Of a stretch of DNA of 64,000 nt, positions 8,484-16,586 are shown in pieces; positions within the stretch are counted from its first letter, which is position 1, and each line of letters begins with the position of its first letter. This DNA is from JALYTZ01 sp036559125. GTDB lineage: Bacteria > Vulcanimicrobiota > Vulcanimicrobiia > Vulcanimicrobiales > Vulcanimicrobiaceae. The DNA lies in contig DATBTT010000061.1 in the NCBI GenBank assembly GCA_036559125.1, positions 54,041 through 118,040 on the forward strand, read 5' to 3'. The notes beneath the pieces were generated by a model that was not told where the DNA came from, did no database searches, and was given only the letters and a program-made list of their open reading frames with translations. The position numbers and the translations under genes were made by a program.

Positions 8484-9800
8484 TTAGGAGCCGATCTTCT
8501 CCAGGGTGGCCCGCGCGTCGTCGGCGTAAAACGGATCGAATTGCGCGTTGAGATCGAGGGCGCGCCGAAGCTCGCGCCGAGCTTCGGCGGTACGGCCGAA
8601 GTGCAGCGCGATCGTGCCGGCGTGAAATGCAATGCGCGGATCTTGCGTTGCATACCGGGTCGCGCGGCGCATAGCTCGATCGGCCTCGTTCCAATGCCCG
8701 TCCATTGCGGCCGCCCATGCGAGCGTGTCTTGTGCGTAGATCTCGTTTCCCCGCACGGCCACTTCGCGGCGAGCGATCCGCAGGGAGTCGTCGAGCCGGA
8801 CGCCGTGTTCCGCATAATACACCGAGAGTAACCGGTCGTTAATGTGATACGCATTCCCAACCCGCTCGACGGCAAAGATCAAGGCCTGCGTCTTAGCTGC
8901 GCCGGCGGAATCTCCGAGCGCGTGTTGCGCGTCGGCCTCGTATCCGAGCGTTTCGGGTTCGGGGACGATTGCTGCGCCGGCTCGCGCTGCGTCGAGCGCG
9001 CAGCGCCAGTCTTTGGTGGCCCAGCAGAACCGCGCTAGCGCTCGATCCGCCATCTCGAAACCCGGAAAGTCCGCGAGCGCGTCGCGCTCGTCCCGTTTCG
9101 CCTCTTCGATAGCTCCCGATGAAAAGGCCAGCTCGCCGGCGCGAAAGTGAAACCACGCGCGCCCTTGCGCCGAATTGTCGACGACTGCGTCGGAGCGATC
9201 CGTAGCTCGTTGCAGCAAGCGACGCGCCTCCGGGAGGTCGCCGGTGAGCTCGTCGTACCGGGCTTCCACCGACATTACGGTTTCGCTGTCGGTGGCCCGC
9301 TTTGCCAGGGCAATGTCGCGTCGAGCCGCGGCGTAATTGCCGATTTCCATTTGGAGCGATCCCATTTGCGCCAACGCATTCGCATCGTGAGGTTGTTCGG
9401 CGTGCGCGGCCTGTTCGTATTCCAGCGCCTTGCGGAACAGGTGAAGTGCCGTATACGCGGCGCCAAGGACCTGATCGGCGGCGGCATTGTTTTGCGGTTG
9501 GAGCTGGAGCGATCGCTTACCCTGATCGATGCTTCGCAGCAAGTCGCCCACGTCGAGAGCTTCGCGATAGCGCTGCATGTACTGTCCGGCCAGCATGGTC
9601 GCGCTTATTTGATCCTGCGGGTTCGTGCGAACGCGGCCTTCGAAAAAGGCGATCGTGCGGTCACGATGTTGGTAGTCGGGCAATACCGGAGCCACGTACG
9701 TGCGGGAAGCACGCACGTGGCCCGTGCCCAGGAATGGCCATGCGGCAATCGCGAGCAAAACGACCGCGGCCAGGCCAATCCATTTACTCGGGTGTGGAAT
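8484..9800 (-). CDS. membrane-anchored TPR protein with apparent ATT start
   Basis: The frame encodes tetratricopeptide repeats throughout (for example KALEYEQAAHAEQPHDANAL and a C-terminal EARRELRRALDLNAQF repeat). The first in-frame conventional start is TTG at 9758, which would cut off most of a hydrophobic segment. Reading back in frame gives MPHPSKWIGLAAVVLLAIAA from an ATT codon at 9800. That ATT is six bases after TAGGAG, which itself includes the stop of the upstream gene. No ATG, GTG or TTG lies between that stop and 9758. I therefore call 438 residues with a single N-terminal anchor and the repeats outside the cytoplasm. It is the last gene of the DUF4331 operon. Confidence 0.75.
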   Translation of the reverse strand: MPHPSKWIGLAAVVLLAIAAWPFLGTGHVRASRTYVAPVLPDYQHRDRTIAFFEGRVRTNPQDQISATMLAGQYMQRYREALDVGDLLRSIDQGKRSLQLQPQNNAAADQVLGAAYTALHLFRKALEYEQAAHAEQPHDANALAQMGSLQMEIGNYAAARRDIALAKRATDSETVMSVEARYDELTGDLPEARRLLQRATDRSDAVVDNSAQGRAWFHFRAGELAFSSGAIEEAKRDERDALADFPGFEMADRALARFCWATKDWRCALDAARAGAAIVPEPETLGYEADAQHALGDSAGAAKTQALIFAVERVGNAYHINDRLLSVYYAEHGVRLDDSLRIARREVAVRGNEIYAQDTLAWAAAMDGHWNEADRAMRRATRYATQDPRIAFHAGTIALHFGRTAEARRELRRALDLNAQFDPFYADDARATLEKIGS

Positions 9801-9809
9801 CGTGCGCTC

Positions 9810-10523
9810 CTACTGCGGGTCTCCCAAATATGGGAAAGCCGTCGTGAAGTGCTTGGGAGCCGTTTGGTAACTGACGTGATCGCTCGTCAGATTGGGACGA
9901 TGACCCGAGGCGTACGTAGCATCGGCGCGACCGTCGCTTTCCTTGTTGTCGTCGGGCGCGAGACCCAGCGTTGGAACGGTCTTGCCGAAAATGACGCCGA
10001 GGGATGCATCGATGACGTCGTCGGTCAACGCCCGACCGCCGAACGGTTTGAGGCCCGCCGGGAGCTGCGTCGCACCGCCCGTCTCGATGCCGAGATAGTT
10101 GTTGCACGAGCCCGGTGCTTTGCCGATACACGAATCGCTGTTTCCTGAGAGATCCGCAATTTGCACGTCAGGGATCAACACCGAACGCACGACCCCGGCG
10201 ATCGCCGGACTGCGCCCGCCGACGGCCGTCATGAACGTGGTAATCTCCGGTCCCAACGTCGCGGAATCGTCGTTGGGCGTGTCGCGATTGTTCGCGTCGT
10301 GCTCGGCGAACGTCGCGAAGACTTCGTTCACGGCCGGCCGGTTGAGCCGGTCGAGTTGTTTGAACGGGCCGCTGCCGAGCGCCCCCGTTTGCGGGTTGCC
10401 CCCGGGCGCGGCGTTCGGAGGCGCCCCGCTTGGACCGCTGCCTGCTCCGCCACCGCCGCAAGCGGTCAGCGCGAATACCGCGGCCGCCACGATAACGCCG
10501 AACTTTCCTGTCGATTTCATCAT
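9810..10523 (-). CDS. DUF4331 lipoprotein, C-terminal half
   Basis: The 237-residue product has a signal peptide with a lipobox (FALTAC, Cys about 22) and then a Gly/Pro-rich linker. It continues with what looks like the C-terminal half of a DUF4331 protein: the LNRPAVNEVF motif, the ALTDDVIDASLGVIFG segment and the final PYLGDPQ-like end. The upstream gene supplies the N-terminal half. A strong ribosome site (TAGGAGG, which includes the upstream stop codon) precedes ATG by six bases. This half carries its own lipobox, so it is a real separate gene and not a frameshift product. Function of DUF4331 is not established. Confidence 0.75.
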   Translation of the reverse strand: MMKSTGKFGVIVAAAVFALTACGGGGAGSGPSGAPPNAAPGGNPQTGALGSGPFKQLDRLNRPAVNEVFATFAEHDANNRDTPNDDSATLGPEITTFMTAVGGRSPAIAGVVRSVLIPDVQIADLSGNSDSCIGKAPGSCNNYLGIETGGATQLPAGLKPFGGRALTDDVIDASLGVIFGKTVPTLGLAPDDNKESDGRADATYASGHRPNLTSDHVSYQTAPKHFTTAFPYLGDPQ

Positions 10524-10533
10524 GTCAAGCCTC

Positions 10534-11292
10534 CTAATTTCCGCTCGACGTGTTGGTCGTTACCCAATACGCGATCTTCGAGCCGCCGCAGCCGGCGATC
10601 AACACCGAACGCGGTAACTCGACAACGAGCGATAGAACGTTGAAACCTTTGAGCGTGTCGCTACCCGGATCGTTGAAGCCTTGCGGACACGATGCGTCGC
10701 CGAGTTTCGGCAGGCAGCTCGAAGCCGTGCTGCCTTTATTACGGTCGGGAAGAATCTTGAGGAATTGCGCGAGATCGAAGAAGAACGGATCTTCGCGCGC
10801 GCCGGCAAAGACGTGCACCTGTCCGGCAGTGAACGATTTGTTGATCGAGCCTTGGCCGCTCAAACCGACCAATTGCGTCTGATTGCCCGTTACCGTCGGT
10901 CGTGCGGGGCCATAGATGGAAATGGGTTGGTTGGGGCCTGGCGCTCCAGCCACAAATTGAATCACATCGATTTGGTTGACGTTCTTCGACGGCGTCATCG
11001 TGTTCTCGTCGGCTCCGTCGAAATTCATCTGATAGATCACGCCGGGATCGAAATACGTCTCCAGCCCCTCGCCCGAAGGAATGAGAGGATGCACGTTCAT
11101 GACGACCACGACGTTGTTCGGATTCGTCGGACTCGGAAATATATACGGATCGGTAATGTCCGCGCCGGGTCGCCCTAGTGTCGCGGGGGAGTCCTGATGG
11201 TCCGAACCGCGAACGGGACGATTAGCGTAGAGCGCGATCGCCATGACCATTGCAACGATCACGATGACGCCACCGAAGAAACGAATTTTCAT
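10534..11292 (-). CDS. DUF4331 protein, N-terminal half
   Basis: A 252-residue protein with an N-terminal signal or anchor segment, then SDHQDSPATLGRPGADITDPYIF, the typical start of DUF4331 proteins (split here as SDHQDSP and DITDPYIF). FAGAREDPFFFDL and a final LPRSVL segment follow. It lacks the C-terminal half found in single-chain members, which is encoded ten bases downstream. The start at 11292 has GGAG eight bases upstream; a longer frame to 11349 lacks support. It begins a three-gene operon with the lipoprotein half and the TPR protein. Confidence 0.8.
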   Translation of the reverse strand: MKIRFFGGVIVIVAMVMAIALYANRPVRGSDHQDSPATLGRPGADITDPYIFPSPTNPNNVVVVMNVHPLIPSGEGLETYFDPGVIYQMNFDGADENTMTPSKNVNQIDVIQFVAGAPGPNQPISIYGPARPTVTGNQTQLVGLSGQGSINKSFTAGQVHVFAGAREDPFFFDLAQFLKILPDRNKGSTASSCLPKLGDASCPQGFNDPGSDTLKGFNVLSLVVELPRSVLIAGCGGSKIAYWVTTNTSSGN

Positions 11293-11458
11293 GGTAGCTG
11301 CTCCGGGTTGCTGGGTGAATATACCGGGCAACGGGCATCGGTAAGTCATCGGATGTAACGGGTTGCAAGTCTTTCGGTTGCCGGCTCCTAGGCCGAAGAG
11401 GACGAGAGAACCAGGCCCCGCATGCTACTCACTTTCCCCGCCATCCTGGCCGGCACGT

Positions 11459-12028
11459 TTACAGCGAGGGGTTACCCTGGCATCGCTCGACCGACGGATC
11501 GTCGCTCGGAAATACCGAAAAGAGCGTGCCTTTCGAAACCTGGATGTCCTTGCCGTGGTGAAAAAAATTGAACGCGCCGACGGCGAGGCTCACACCCGGA
11601 ACGGGGATCGCACCTAGCAAACCCGGCGCGTCGCCGCTCTTTCCGCTGCGCTGCAGTTCGTCCGCATTGTGATCGAGCACGACGCCTAGGCGATGACTGC
11701 TCGGCAATACCAGATAGCGCGGCTCCAGAATTAGCGTCCCCGGCCGGCCGGAGCGGCCGGCGGGCGATGCGACCGCCACGACGCCATAACCCATGGTGCG
11801 CGCGGGAATTACGACATCCTTACCCGCGGTCACCGCGTTGACGGTTTCGAAACGAAAGAAATCTCCGGGATTCGCGCGTGCCGAATCGACGCTGTCGAGC
11901 ATGGTGACGGCGACGATCGTGCAGCGGTCTAGTCCCAGTGAGATCGCGCTTACGTCGGCCGATGCCGCGGCGCCGGTCGAAAGCGCCAGTACGCACGCGA
12001 GAAGAAGCGGGGTCCAATAGCGGTGCAT
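11459..12028 (-). CDS. exported hypothetical protein
   Basis: A 189-residue product with a clear signal peptide (MHRYWTPLLLACVLALSTGA, cleavage near ASA at 22-24). The mature part is beta-rich, with a repeated V-IPARTMGYGVVAVA-type pattern seen in small periplasmic proteins. A Gly/Pro-rich segment (GLLGAIPVPGVSLAVGAFNF) could contact membrane. Two Cys in the mature part (about residues 36 and 184) could form a disulfide. No family is recognised. Confidence 0.55.
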   Translation of the reverse strand: MHRYWTPLLLACVLALSTGAAASADVSAISLGLDRCTIVAVTMLDSVDSARANPGDFFRFETVNAVTAGKDVVIPARTMGYGVVAVASPAGRSGRPGTLILEPRYLVLPSSHRLGVVLDHNADELQRSGKSGDAPGLLGAIPVPGVSLAVGAFNFFHHGKDIQVSKGTLFSVFPSDDPSVERCQGNPSL

Positions 12029-12080
12029 CGCATCGTCGCTTTGTCACCGCTCGCGACAGATTCCTGGGCGCACTGCGGCG

Positions 12081-12269
12081 CTAGAAGCCTTCGAACCAAC
12101 CCAAGCGGCGCAGCCCGAGGAACGATACCGCAGAGACGAGCGCGATCAGGCAACCGATCGACATCGCGACTCCGAGATCCGGAACGGCGAGCACGAATCC
12201 GATCGTAACGGCAGCCAATACGGCGATAATTACAAAATCCATGACGGAAGGGGTAACCGAAGTTTTCAT
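12081..12269 (-). CDS. small membrane protein
   Basis: A 62-residue protein consisting of two hydrophobic helices (about 10-30 and 33-53) joined by PDLG and followed by a basic/aromatic end (LRRLGWFEGF). Start taken at ATG 12269; ATG 12242 is also possible and would remove only the polar N-terminus. Such two-helix proteins are common and give no function by sequence. Confidence 0.45.
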   Translation of the reverse strand: MKTSVTPSVMDFVIIAVLAAVTIGFVLAVPDLGVAMSIGCLIALVSAVSFLGLRRLGWFEGF

Positions 12270-12353
12270 CCGCTTTGCATAACCCAAGCAAATGCGCAAC
12301 GTTGCAAGGACCGCCCGTATTTGGGATATTCTTCTGAGAGGAGCGGCAATGGC

Positions 12354-13880
12354 ATGAGGTGCGCGATCGCGGACGTGCGGTTACCGGCGCTGGCGGTATT
12401 GGCGAGCGCGCTGGTTTCTGGTTGCGGCGGTAACGGCGGGTCGCCGCCGGTGCCCGCGCCGAGCGCGTCGCTCCCACCCGATCCGGCGGTTCAAAGCGTA
12501 CGCGTTGCCACCGATCCATTTGCCAATCCCTCAAGCCAACATGCCACCCAAGTCGAACCTTCAGCCTACGCGCGCGGATCGACCATCGTTGCCGCGTTTC
12601 AGGACGGCCGGTTCGTTCTCTTCGGAGCATCCGGCATCGGGTTTGCGACGTCGTTCGACGCGGGCGCGACGTGGACATCAGGCGCGCTTCCCGCCGCCAC
12701 GACGATCTCCCAACCGCCGGGGCAGTTCGATAGCGTAAGCGATCCATCAGTGGCGTACGACGCAGCGCACGCGACCTGGCTCATCGCATCGCTTCCGGTG
12801 CGTTTGGACGCGGGCGCGGTACCGGTGGCTCTGGTCAGCCGTTCGGCCGACGGCGTGCATTGGGGCGATCCGATCGCCGTCGCGCCGGGGCAACCCAACA
12901 GCGACAAGTCATGGATTGCGTGCGACAATTCCGCGAGCAGTCCACATTACGGGAATTGCTATCTGGAATCGGACGATACCGCGACGGGGATCATTCGCAT
13001 GAACGTCTCCAGTGACGGCGGTTTTAGCTGGAGCGGCGTCCGGGTCACGCTGGGTGGGGCGACCGGTCTGGGCGGCCAACCGGTAGTGCGGCCCGACGGA
13101 ACGGTCGTCGTGCCGATCGACGATTTCGACGAACGGCGCGTGCTTGCGTTTGAATCGCGCGACGGCGGAACGACATGGTCGCAACCGGTACTCGTATCGG
13201 CAATTACCGATCATGCGCAACGCGCCGGGTTGCGTAGCAATCCGCTGGTCGCGGGCGCCATCGACGGGGCGGGCACCGTGTATGCCGTGTGGCAAGACTG
13301 CCGCTTTAGACAAGGGTGCGCTGCAAACGATCTCGTGTTAAGTTCATCGACCGACGGAATCTCCTGGACTTCTCCGGCGCGGATTCCGATCGACTCGCTC
13401 GACAGTGGAGCGGATCACTTCATTCCCGGGCTCGCCGTCGACCCGAGCTCGAGTGGATCGTCGGCCCGCATTGCGCTTGCCTACTATTACTACCCGAACA
13501 CGGCATGTACGGTAGCGACCTGTGCGCTCGACGTTGGTTTCGTCCAATCGGCCGATGGAGGGGCGTCGTGGAGCGCGCCCACGACGCTCGCCGGGCCGAG
13601 CAACGTAGCCTGGCTCGCGCAAACGACGCAAGGCGCCATGGTGGGCGATTACATCGCGTCGGTCTTTGCCGGCGGAAGGCCGGTCGCCGTCTATACCATC
13701 GCCAATCCGCGCGGCAGCGGCCCGTTCGACGAAGCGATCTACGTTCCGAAAACCGGCGCGATTCCGACCGCCCTCGGAGCGCGACGCACGTCGCGCGGCG
13801 AACACGCGATTCCGGGGATTCGATCCGACCACGCACCGCGCCGCGTACGCCCGGCGTTGCCGTTGGTGTCGAACGAATGA
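12354..13880 (+). CDS. BNR-repeat (sialidase-like) lipoprotein
   Basis: The 508-residue protein has a lipoprotein signal (ALVSGC, Cys about 24) followed by a Pro/Ser linker. A beta-propeller domain then shows repeated Asp-box motifs: SFDAGATWTS, SSDGGFSWSG, SRDGGTTWSQ, SSTDGISWTS and SADGGASWSA. These SxDxGxxW boxes occur in sialidases and in many non-enzymatic exo-propellers. The sialidase Arg triad and FRIP motif are not evident, so catalysis should not be assumed. The start at 12354 follows GAGAGGAG by 11 bases. Confidence 0.75.
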   Translation: MRCAIADVRLPALAVLASALVSGCGGNGGSPPVPAPSASLPPDPAVQSVRVATDPFANPSSQHATQVEPSAYARGSTIVAAFQDGRFVLFGASGIGFATSFDAGATWTSGALPAATTISQPPGQFDSVSDPSVAYDAAHATWLIASLPVRLDAGAVPVALVSRSADGVHWGDPIAVAPGQPNSDKSWIACDNSASSPHYGNCYLESDDTATGIIRMNVSSDGGFSWSGVRVTLGGATGLGGQPVVRPDGTVVVPIDDFDERRVLAFESRDGGTTWSQPVLVSAITDHAQRAGLRSNPLVAGAIDGAGTVYAVWQDCRFRQGCAANDLVLSSSTDGISWTSPARIPIDSLDSGADHFIPGLAVDPSSSGSSARIALAYYYYPNTACTVATCALDVGFVQSADGGASWSAPTTLAGPSNVAWLAQTTQGAMVGDYIASVFAGGRPVAVYTIANPRGSGPFDEAIYVPKTGAIPTALGARRTSRGEHAIPGIRSDHAPRRVRPALPLVSNE

Positions 13881-13884
13881 TGCG

Positions 13885-14217
13885 TTAAAGGGCGGCGTCG
13901 CATTTTGCGGCGAGGATGAAATCCGCCTCCGTGAGGCCGTCGATTTTGTGCGTCCAAATTTCGAGTCTTACGCTACCCCACGTCAGAAAGATATTGGGGT
14001 GATGAGCCTCGCGCTCGGCAACGTCCCCGGCTCGATTGACGAAGGCCAGGGCGTCCGCGAAGTTCTTGAAGCGGTACGTTTTTTGCAAGTGATGCGTGCC
14101 CGCGGCTTCCCAATCGTTACCGAGTTCTTGCAGGAGTGGGAGCATTTCGCGCCCCGTGAGCGGGGGGACGCCGCCCTTGCACGGCTCGCAGGTGCGCTGC
14201 GCGAGGGGTGTCTTCAT
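13885..14217 (-). CDS. phhB: 4a-hydroxytetrahydrobiopterin dehydratase
   Basis: The 110-residue protein matches pterin-4a-carbinolamine dehydratase (PCD/DCoH). The signature EREAHHPNIFLTW (about residues 68-80) contains the paired catalytic His residues, and FKNFADALAFVNRAG precedes it. The enzyme regenerates the pterin cofactor of aromatic amino acid hydroxylases or acts in molybdopterin-related metabolism. No phenylalanine hydroxylase lies nearby. It is divergent from the response regulator gene and ends four bases from the convergent propeller gene. Confidence 0.9.
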   Translation of the reverse strand: MKTPLAQRTCEPCKGGVPPLTGREMLPLLQELGNDWEAAGTHHLQKTYRFKNFADALAFVNRAGDVAEREAHHPNIFLTWGSVRLEIWTHKIDGLTEADFILAAKCDAAL

Positions 14218-14269
14218 CTATCTCGGTACCAGGACATGCATTGTCTTTGCTAATACACGTTGCGATATC

Positions 14270-14944
14270 ATGCGGTTGCTGGTAGTTGAAGACGATCGTC
14301 GGCTCTGCGACGTGTTGCGACGGGGCTTGAGCGAACAAGGCCACGTCGTCGATTTGGCGTTCGACGGCGACGAGGGCGAGCGCTACGCGTCGGGAACTAT
14401 CTACGACGCCGTCATTCTCGACGTGAACTTGCCGCGTCGCGATGGGCTTTCGGTCGTGCGGTCGATGCGTGCCGAGCGCGTCGTCACGCCGGTTCTAATC
14501 TTGACATCCCGCGATACCGTCGACGATATTATCGAAGGACTCGACGCCGGCGCGGACGACTATCTGCGTAAACCGTTCGTCTTTGGCGAACTCGACGCGC
14601 GATTGCGTACGATCGTTCGCCGAAAAGCGCTCCCCGTCAGCGGCACCGACCTTCACGTAGGCGACTTGCGCTTCGATCTGGCAGCCCGCCGAGCGTATCG
14701 CGGCGAACGAGAGCTCGAATTGACCGCGCGTGAAACCGCATTCCTCGAATATTTCATGCGCAATGCCGGCATGCTCGTAACGCGACCGATGATCGAAGAC
14801 GCGCTTTTCGACCGTGAAAGTGAGGCGACGTCGAACGTCGTCGACGTCTATGCGAGCCGCTTGCGCGCGAAGCTCACGAGCGGCGGCGAGCCTCAGCTTT
14901 TGCACACCGTCCGCGGCGCCGGCTATCGGTTTGGAGCGAAATGA
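14270..14944 (+). CDS. OmpR/PhoB-family response regulator
   Basis: The 224-residue protein has a receiver domain with the acidic pair D8/D9, phospho-acceptor D51 (VILDVNLP), switch Ser80 and K101 (LRKPF). A C-terminal winged-helix domain follows (ELTARETAFLEYFMRN and a SNVVDVYASRLRAKL recognition region, ending VRGAGYRFG). It shares four bases with the kinase gene downstream, so the two form one transcription and signalling unit. Likely targets are the PepSY-efflux genes that follow. Confidence 0.92.
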   Translation: MRLLVVEDDRRLCDVLRRGLSEQGHVVDLAFDGDEGERYASGTIYDAVILDVNLPRRDGLSVVRSMRAERVVTPVLILTSRDTVDDIIEGLDAGADDYLRKPFVFGELDARLRTIVRRKALPVSGTDLHVGDLRFDLAARRAYRGERELELTARETAFLEYFMRNAGMLVTRPMIEDALFDRESEATSNVVDVYASRLRAKLTSGGEPQLLHTVRGAGYRFGAK

Positions 14945-16176
14945 GCGCCACTCCGCAGCGCGCCCTGGGGGGGCGGCTTCTTCGAGCGTACGTCGCTGCT
15001 TTGCTCCTGGGCTTGCTCGTGTTTGCCGCAATCGCGGTCGTCGGCATCGATAGCGCTCTGCGAACATCTTTGGATGCCCGGCTCGTTACGGCCGGCCAAG
15101 CGTCGTCGGCTTTTCTCGACGTGACGGGCGGCCAAGTCGTAATCGATTCCGATGCCCGGCAGCAATTTCTCAACGTGCTCGGGATTCAAACCGCCGGCGC
15201 ATTGTTCGATGGAACGGGCGACCTATTGCTGAGTAACGTCGCAAACCCGCCGCAAGCGGTGCTTGCACTTGCGGGAACCCCCGAACACTATTTTTCGGGC
15301 GGCTCCGGAGACTCGGAATACCGCGCCTACGTGCTTCCGGTAATTCACGGCGGCCGGCGAGTGGGAACGGTCGTCGTATGGCGGTCCAGCGATTTCATCG
15401 CCGAACTCGATCGCAGCGCGATGATCGTCTTTGGCATTGCGGCGCTGGTTATCGGCATACTCGCGCTCGTCGTGGGCTCCGCCGTGACGAAGCGCGCGTT
15501 GGAAGACGCGTTCACGCGGCAGCGCCGGTTTACGGCCGACGCCTCTCACGAGTTGCGCGCGCCGCTTGCGGTCATTCGTGCCGAGGCCGATCTGGCGCTG
15601 CGCCGCGAGCGTCCGGGGGCTCAATACCGGGACGCGCTCGCGACCATTGCCGCCGAAGCCGATCGCATCGAAACCTTGATCGACGACCTTTTGGCGGCCG
15701 CGCGGGCCGAATCTGGAACGTTGCAACGCGAAACGATCGACCTTTCGTCCTTGTGCGCGCGTGCGGTGGATCGCATGCAATCGGCTGCCGACGCCAAGGG
15801 CATCACGCTCGACCTTGAGGCGAAGAGCGTCGTCCAGGTTGCCGCCGACCGGGGGGCTCTGGAACGAGCATTGCTTGCGCTGCTTCACAACGCCGTGAAA
15901 TACGCTCCCGTGGGAGGACACGTTTGGGTGCGCGTCGCCTCCGATGGCGGCGCGCTCGTAGACGTGCGGGACGATGGCCCGGGATTCTCTCCAAGTGCGC
16001 TCGAGCACGCGCTCGAGCGATTCTGGCGCGACGACTCCGCGCGGGGCGAGGATGGGACCGGTCTCGGCCTCGCCATCGCGAAATCGATTCTCGATGCTTT
16101 CGGCGGTTCGCTTGCCTTGAGTAACATAGCAACAGGAGGCGCCCAGGTGCGCTGCCGCCTGCCGGCGTCGCCATGA
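14941..16176 (+). CDS. sensor histidine kinase
   Basis: A 411-residue kinase with an N-terminal membrane helix (about 12-36), an extracytoplasmic sensor of about 120 residues and a second helix (about 158-182). No separable HAMP domain is visible after the second helix. The phosphorylated His is in TADASHELRAPLAV (about 204). The N box (LHNAVKYAPVGG), G1 box (DDGPGFS) and G2 box (GTGLGLAIAK) are complete, so the enzyme should be active. Partner of the overlapping response regulator. The signal is unknown; the PepSY and efflux context suggests envelope or cationic stress. Confidence 0.92.
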   Translation: MSATPQRALGGRLLRAYVAALLLGLLVFAAIAVVGIDSALRTSLDARLVTAGQASSAFLDVTGGQVVIDSDARQQFLNVLGIQTAGALFDGTGDLLLSNVANPPQAVLALAGTPEHYFSGGSGDSEYRAYVLPVIHGGRRVGTVVVWRSSDFIAELDRSAMIVFGIAALVIGILALVVGSAVTKRALEDAFTRQRRFTADASHELRAPLAVIRAEADLALRRERPGAQYRDALATIAAEADRIETLIDDLLAAARAESGTLQRETIDLSSLCARAVDRMQSAADAKGITLDLEAKSVVQVAADRGALERALLALLHNAVKYAPVGGHVWVRVASDGGALVDVRDDGPGFSPSALEHALERFWRDDSARGEDGTGLGLAIAKSILDAFGGSLALSNIATGGAQVRCRLPASP

Positions 16177-16228
16177 CCGGCAGCGAACCGTTCATCGTAG
16201 TGTCATGTTCGGCCGGTACCATCGCAGC

Positions 16229-16543
16229 ATGAAGAACGTACAACGCCTGGCCGCCGCCGTTATGGCAGTGGGCCTCAGCCTCGGTGCAGCTGGGTCTGCA
16301 CTCGCCTATAGCGGTCAGCAGTATGCATCGCAGGCAAAGATCACGATCGTGCAGGCTCGCGCCATTGCGCTCAAGGCGCTACCCGGAAAGATCACCGACG
16401 AAGAACTCGAGCGCGAAGGCGGCGGCACCGGCTTGCGCTACAGTTTCGACATCAAGGTTGGTTCCAAGACCCATGAAGTCGGAGTCGACGCCAAAACGGG
16501 CAAAGTGCTGGAGAACGACGTCGAAGGAAACACTCCCGACTAA
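16229..16543 (+). CDS. PepSY-domain periplasmic protein
   Basis: The 104-residue product has a signal peptide (cleaved near SALAYS, about 26) and one PepSY domain. The domain starts ITIVQARAIALKALPG, with GLRYSFDIK in the middle and a closing VGVDAKTGKVLEND. PepSY proteins often sit beside two-component systems and modulate peptidases or sensors. Here it lies between the kinase and an RND pump, 43 bases before the pump. Start taken at ATG 16229, giving a normal signal peptide. Confidence 0.8.
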   Translation: MKNVQRLAAAVMAVGLSLGAAGSALAYSGQQYASQAKITIVQARAIALKALPGKITDEELEREGGGTGLRYSFDIKVGSKTHEVGVDAKTGKVLENDVEGNTPD

Positions 16544-16586
16544 AACGCTCGTAACCGGATGCCCCGGTCGCCCAAGGAGATAGTAA

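Noticed and set aside
9810..11292. Sequencing frameshift as the cause of the split DUF4331
   Set aside because: The second half has its own signal peptide with lipobox and a strong ribosome site, which a simple frameshift would not create.
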